Positions 14,564 through 16,431 of a stretch of 16,431 nucleotides of DNA are shown here, in pieces. The notes under the pieces were generated by a model. It made no database searches. It was not told the origin of the DNA and saw only the letters and a list, made by a program, of their open reading frames with translations. Position 1 is the first letter of the stretch. Each line of letters starts with the position of its first letter. Position numbers and translations under genes: made by a program. The stretch spans positions 1 to 16,431 of the forward strand of contig JAXLWB010000085.1 in the NCBI GenBank assembly GCA_046328715.1, given 5' to 3'. This DNA comes from JAXLWB01 sp046328715. Lineage in GTDB: Bacteria > Chloroflexota > Anaerolineae > Caldilineales > Caldilineaceae.

Positions 14564-14829
14564 CTTTGATTCCATTTCTGTGCTACTGAGTGAAACCGAA
14601 GAAGAAACTAGAGAAAGAGAAGCTGAACGAACAACTTCCGGGAAGGCTTTGCTGGTCAACTGTCTGCTTAGACGGACCCTTCCCGGAAGTGGCTGGCGAC
14701 CTTCCTGATTTCTAGCTGCTTTCTCGGTTTTACTTGGGCTATTTGTTTTTAAACTTAGGCGCTGTCGGTGCAACTGATCAACGCCGACTTACTTGTTCGA
14801 TGCCATGCGTAAGTTTGAAGCCGGTTGTC
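14564..14829 (-). promoter_or_regulatory. Leader region of the giant gene with a large inverted repeat
   Basis: This is 266 bases without a gene between the small protein gene and the giant gene. ACTTCCGGGAAGG at 14634-14646 pairs perfectly with CCTTCCCGGAAGT at 14678-14690 around a 31-base loop that holds a small GTCT/AGAC stem. In the transcript this would form a hairpin about 70 bases before the start codon. The promoter cannot be placed with confidence. If translation began at 14773 the repeat would be coding, but that is less likely. Confidence 0.5.
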
Positions 14830-15108
14830 TTATTCACCAGGAAATGCTTGATCGTCAAGTTCTCCCTGACCGCCAAGCCTTCTTTGGCGCTTGGTCTCCT
14901 CGTCCTTCTGCGCAAAGACCGTCTGATCACGCAGAAACATAAATAGATCCTCTAGATCTGCAAACATCACCTTTTCACCGCTACTCGCACTTTGGGCCGA
15001 TGCGCGCCAGGGTGCGTGAGCACTCTCTTGCCAGATGCGTACCAGATAGGCAGTATAATGAGGCGGTTTTGTGAGTTCACCTTCAGATGTCATCATTGTT
15101 TTGGTCAT
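14830..15108 (-). CDS. Small conserved hypothetical protein
   Basis: Numbered from the ATG at 15108 it has 92 residues. ATGs at 15144, 15138, 15096 and 15093 are alternatives, and none has a good ribosome site, so the exact start is uncertain. The core, TAYLVRIWQESAHAPWRASA, continues into SSGEKVMFADLEDLFMFLRD. This matches a recurring short pattern in Chloroflexi ('YxLRLWREGxxxPWRASLxxxxTGExxxFAxLExLFAFL') whose function I do not know. The C-terminus (66-92) is charged and probably disordered. It has no signal peptide or membrane helix. It lies between the two giant genes on the same strand, 266 bases upstream of the first, with a terminator hairpin separating it from the second. Confidence 0.75.
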   Translation of the reverse strand: MTKTMMTSEGELTKPPHYTAYLVRIWQESAHAPWRASAQSASSGEKVMFADLEDLFMFLRDQTVFAQKDEETKRQRRLGGQGELDDQAFPGE

Positions 15109-15163
15109 CTCGGGAATGTTTGAAATGTCAAGCCACATCAGCATAACAGGCGATCATGTCAAC

Positions 15164-15196
15164 ATCGTTACAAAACCGGTTGGCAATCATTACAAA
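15164..15196. promoter_or_regulatory. Direct repeat around AACCGGTT upstream of the small gene
   Basis: ATCGTTACAAA (15164-15174) and ATCATTACAAA (15186-15196) are spaced 22 bp apart with the palindrome AACCGGTT between them. They lie 56-88 bases upstream of the small gene's start in an AT-rich tract, where an operator would be expected. No regulator is identified. Confidence 0.3.
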
Positions 15197-15248
15197 CTCG
15201 TTTCAATTGCTAGAAAGATGGAAATATCATTCTTTGACAACCCACCAA

Positions 15249-15319
15249 TTGAGCCAAGAGCAACAAAAACGGGGATGCAAGTAAAACTTGCATCCCCGTT
15301 TTTGTTGCTCTTGGCTCAA
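15249..15319. terminator. Bidirectional terminator with a perfect 34-bp inverted repeat
   Basis: The two 34-base arms are exact complements around a 3-base loop (AAA). The core is ACGGGGATGCAAGT/ACTTGCATCCCCGT, followed on both strands by TTTTT, so it can end transcripts from either side. The outer part, GAGCCAAGAGCAAC/GTTGCTCTTGGCTC, extends the stem well beyond the need of a terminator. It would stop read-through from the second giant gene before the small gene. Confidence 0.85.
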
Positions 15320-15335
15320 CCTTTTATTGTGACAT

Positions 15336-15407
15336 CGTAGGGGCATCCGCTTGCCGGTGCCCTGGGTTGTAACTCACCCAGGGCGACCGCAAGGGTACGC
15401 CCCTACG
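15336..15407. repeat. Palindromic repeat element (CGTAGGGGC ends)
   Basis: Two 32-base arms match at 26 positions around an 8-base loop. The ends CGTAGGGGC/GCCCCTACG and the inner GCCCTGGGT/ACCCAGGGC are perfect. I recall 'GTAGGGGCGTACCCTTGCGGTCGCCCTGGGTG' as a dispersed intergenic repeat in Chloroflexi. It ends 3 bases from the stop codon of the second giant gene. Confidence 0.7.
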
Positions 15408-15410
15408 AAC

Positions 15411-16431
15411 TTACCGACTGACCGTCGGGAGGAAGAGCTTACTCGTCTGCTCCTCCTCGCTCGGTGTACCGCTCTCCGGCGCTGAATCTACCGGGTTACT
15501 GTCCACTGACCCTTCGGCGTTGTTCAGGGCAGGCCCACTGTCAGACTGTCCTACTGTCCCACTCGAAATCACCGGCAAGAAGACCTTCTTGACCGCCTCC
15601 GGGTTGTCCTCGTTTGTGCCTTCCTCGCTCAACAACTCGTCGTTGGCGTTGGGGCTGAGGGCAGCGGTGGAGTTGATGCCACTCACATCATCAAGCGTCA
15701 GGTTGACGTAACCATCGACTCGCCCTTCGACGGTGCTCGCACTGAAGCGGTTGGCGAGGGTTAGTTCACTGAACTTGCCCACGCTCACCCAGCGAGCGAC
15801 GAAGGAACCGACTGCCTTGCTCCGTTCACGGATGAGCAGTGTGCCGTTGGGTGCGACTACGTTGGCAGCCAGCGTGGCATACGGACCAAAGGTCGCTGCC
15901 TTGGCACCGAGTCCACCGAGCACGGCCGTGTTGGCGTTAACACCAGCGATGTAGATCACAATCTGCTTGGCGCTGACGGCACTGCTTGGTGCAGGTCCGA
16001 CATAGCTGTGTTCACCGACAATGGCTCGGCCACTGATGCGAATCTCTGTGGCAGCGGCAAAGGTCAGCTTGGTGTTGTCACCCACAACCCACTCCTTGAA
16101 GGAGTAGACACCACCGCTGAAGCTCACTTCACCACCCTTAGCTACATTCAGGCTCAGGTAGTTGCCCGGTTGCAGCGTGACTTTGGCGTTGGCAGCCACC
16201 TCGACGTTCTGCTTACCGACACCGATGCCAGGCATGGCCACAAAGCGGTTGAGCAGCGGCAGGGCTTGCGGTGTGACCTTGGTGCCCTTGACCGTGCCGG
16301 GTCCACGCAGTTCGTTGTAGTTGGCATTGGCGAGTGCCGTGCCCTGACCGACAAAGAGTGTGTCACCCAACACCTTGCTCTTGGCGTCGGCGAAGCTGAC
16401 ACCGCTGCCGATACTGACCTCAGCACCATCG
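15411..16431 (-). CDS. 3' end of a second giant surface protein gene (partial)
   Basis: The frame is open from the right edge to the TAA at 15411-15413, giving the last 340 residues of a longer protein. It begins in DGAEVSIGSGVSFAD, well inside the beta-solenoid-like domain seen in the first giant protein, so the true start lies outside the window. The domain is nearly identical to its partner. The tail again holds KKVFLPVISS and, at the very end, SKLFLPTVSR, joined by a linker of different sequence. It is a tandem paralogue on the same strand; whether its N-terminal parts also match cannot be seen. Confidence 0.92.
   Translation of the reverse strand, partial: DGAEVSIGSGVSFADAKSKVLGDTLFVGQGTALANANYNELRGPGTVKGTKVTPQALPLLNRFVAMPGIGVGKQNVEVAANAKVTLQPGNYLSLNVAKGGEVSFSGGVYSFKEWVVGDNTKLTFAAATEIRISGRAIVGEHSYVGPAPSSAVSAKQIVIYIAGVNANTAVLGGLGAKAATFGPYATLAANVVAPNGTLLIRERSKAVGSFVARWVSVGKFSELTLANRFSASTVEGRVDGYVNLTLDDVSGINSTAALSPNANDELLSEEGTNEDNPEAVKKVFLPVISSGTVGQSDSGPALNNAEGSVDSNPVDSAPESGTPSEEEQTSKLFLPTVSR

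Noticed and set aside
14564..14773. Longer start of the giant gene at 14773
   Set aside because: The 70 extra residues are Ser/Arg-rich, include the leader hairpin, and would place the signal peptide internally.

Overview
The window suggests a Chloroflexota (Caldilinea/Anaerolineae-like) chromosome. The reasons are moderately high G+C, very large surface proteins built from thrombospondin type-3, Ig-like and lectin modules, C-termini ending in a 'FLPxVSR'-type tail, and intergenic regions packed with GC-rich palindromic repeats. The phylum assignment is inference from recalled patterns, not from a marker gene.

Layout, left to right. At 1-139 (minus) there is a likely eroded transposase fragment cut by the window edge. 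At 382-1254 (minus) is a membrane-anchored neutral zinc metallopeptidase of the YpfJ/KPN_02809 family. A divergent intergenic region of about 590 bp (1255-1841) follows, with inverted and direct repeats. At 1842-2579 (plus) is an all-helical protein of unknown function with an internal duplication, ended by a strong hairpin terminator at 2637-2674. From 2697 to 3116 there is no gene but two tandem copies of a GC-rich palindromic repeat and a further long hairpin.

Most of the window (3125-14563, minus) is one gene for a secreted or surface protein of 3812 residues. From N to C it has a signal peptide, a LolA/LppX-like region, two membrane helices, calcium-binding TSP3 repeats, a large unknown region, a four-helix hydrophobic cluster, a second TSP3 cluster, a possible beta-propeller, a LamG lectin domain, Ig-like domains, a ricin-type trefoil, more Ig/cadherin-like domains, a beta-solenoid-like domain and a tail with two FLPxhS motifs. 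Upstream lie a 266-bp structured leader and a small 92-residue protein gene (14830-15108). Next come a perfect 34-bp inverted repeat that looks like a bidirectional terminator, a palindromic repeat element, and then the 3' end of a second giant gene (15411 to the right edge, minus). The C-terminal domain of this second gene is almost identical to that of the first.

The main biology is a tandem pair of giant, modular, probably calcium- and carbohydrate-binding surface proteins. They share a conserved C-terminal module and a double tail motif that may be a sorting or attachment signal. The metallopeptidase and the helical protein show no clear functional link to the pair.
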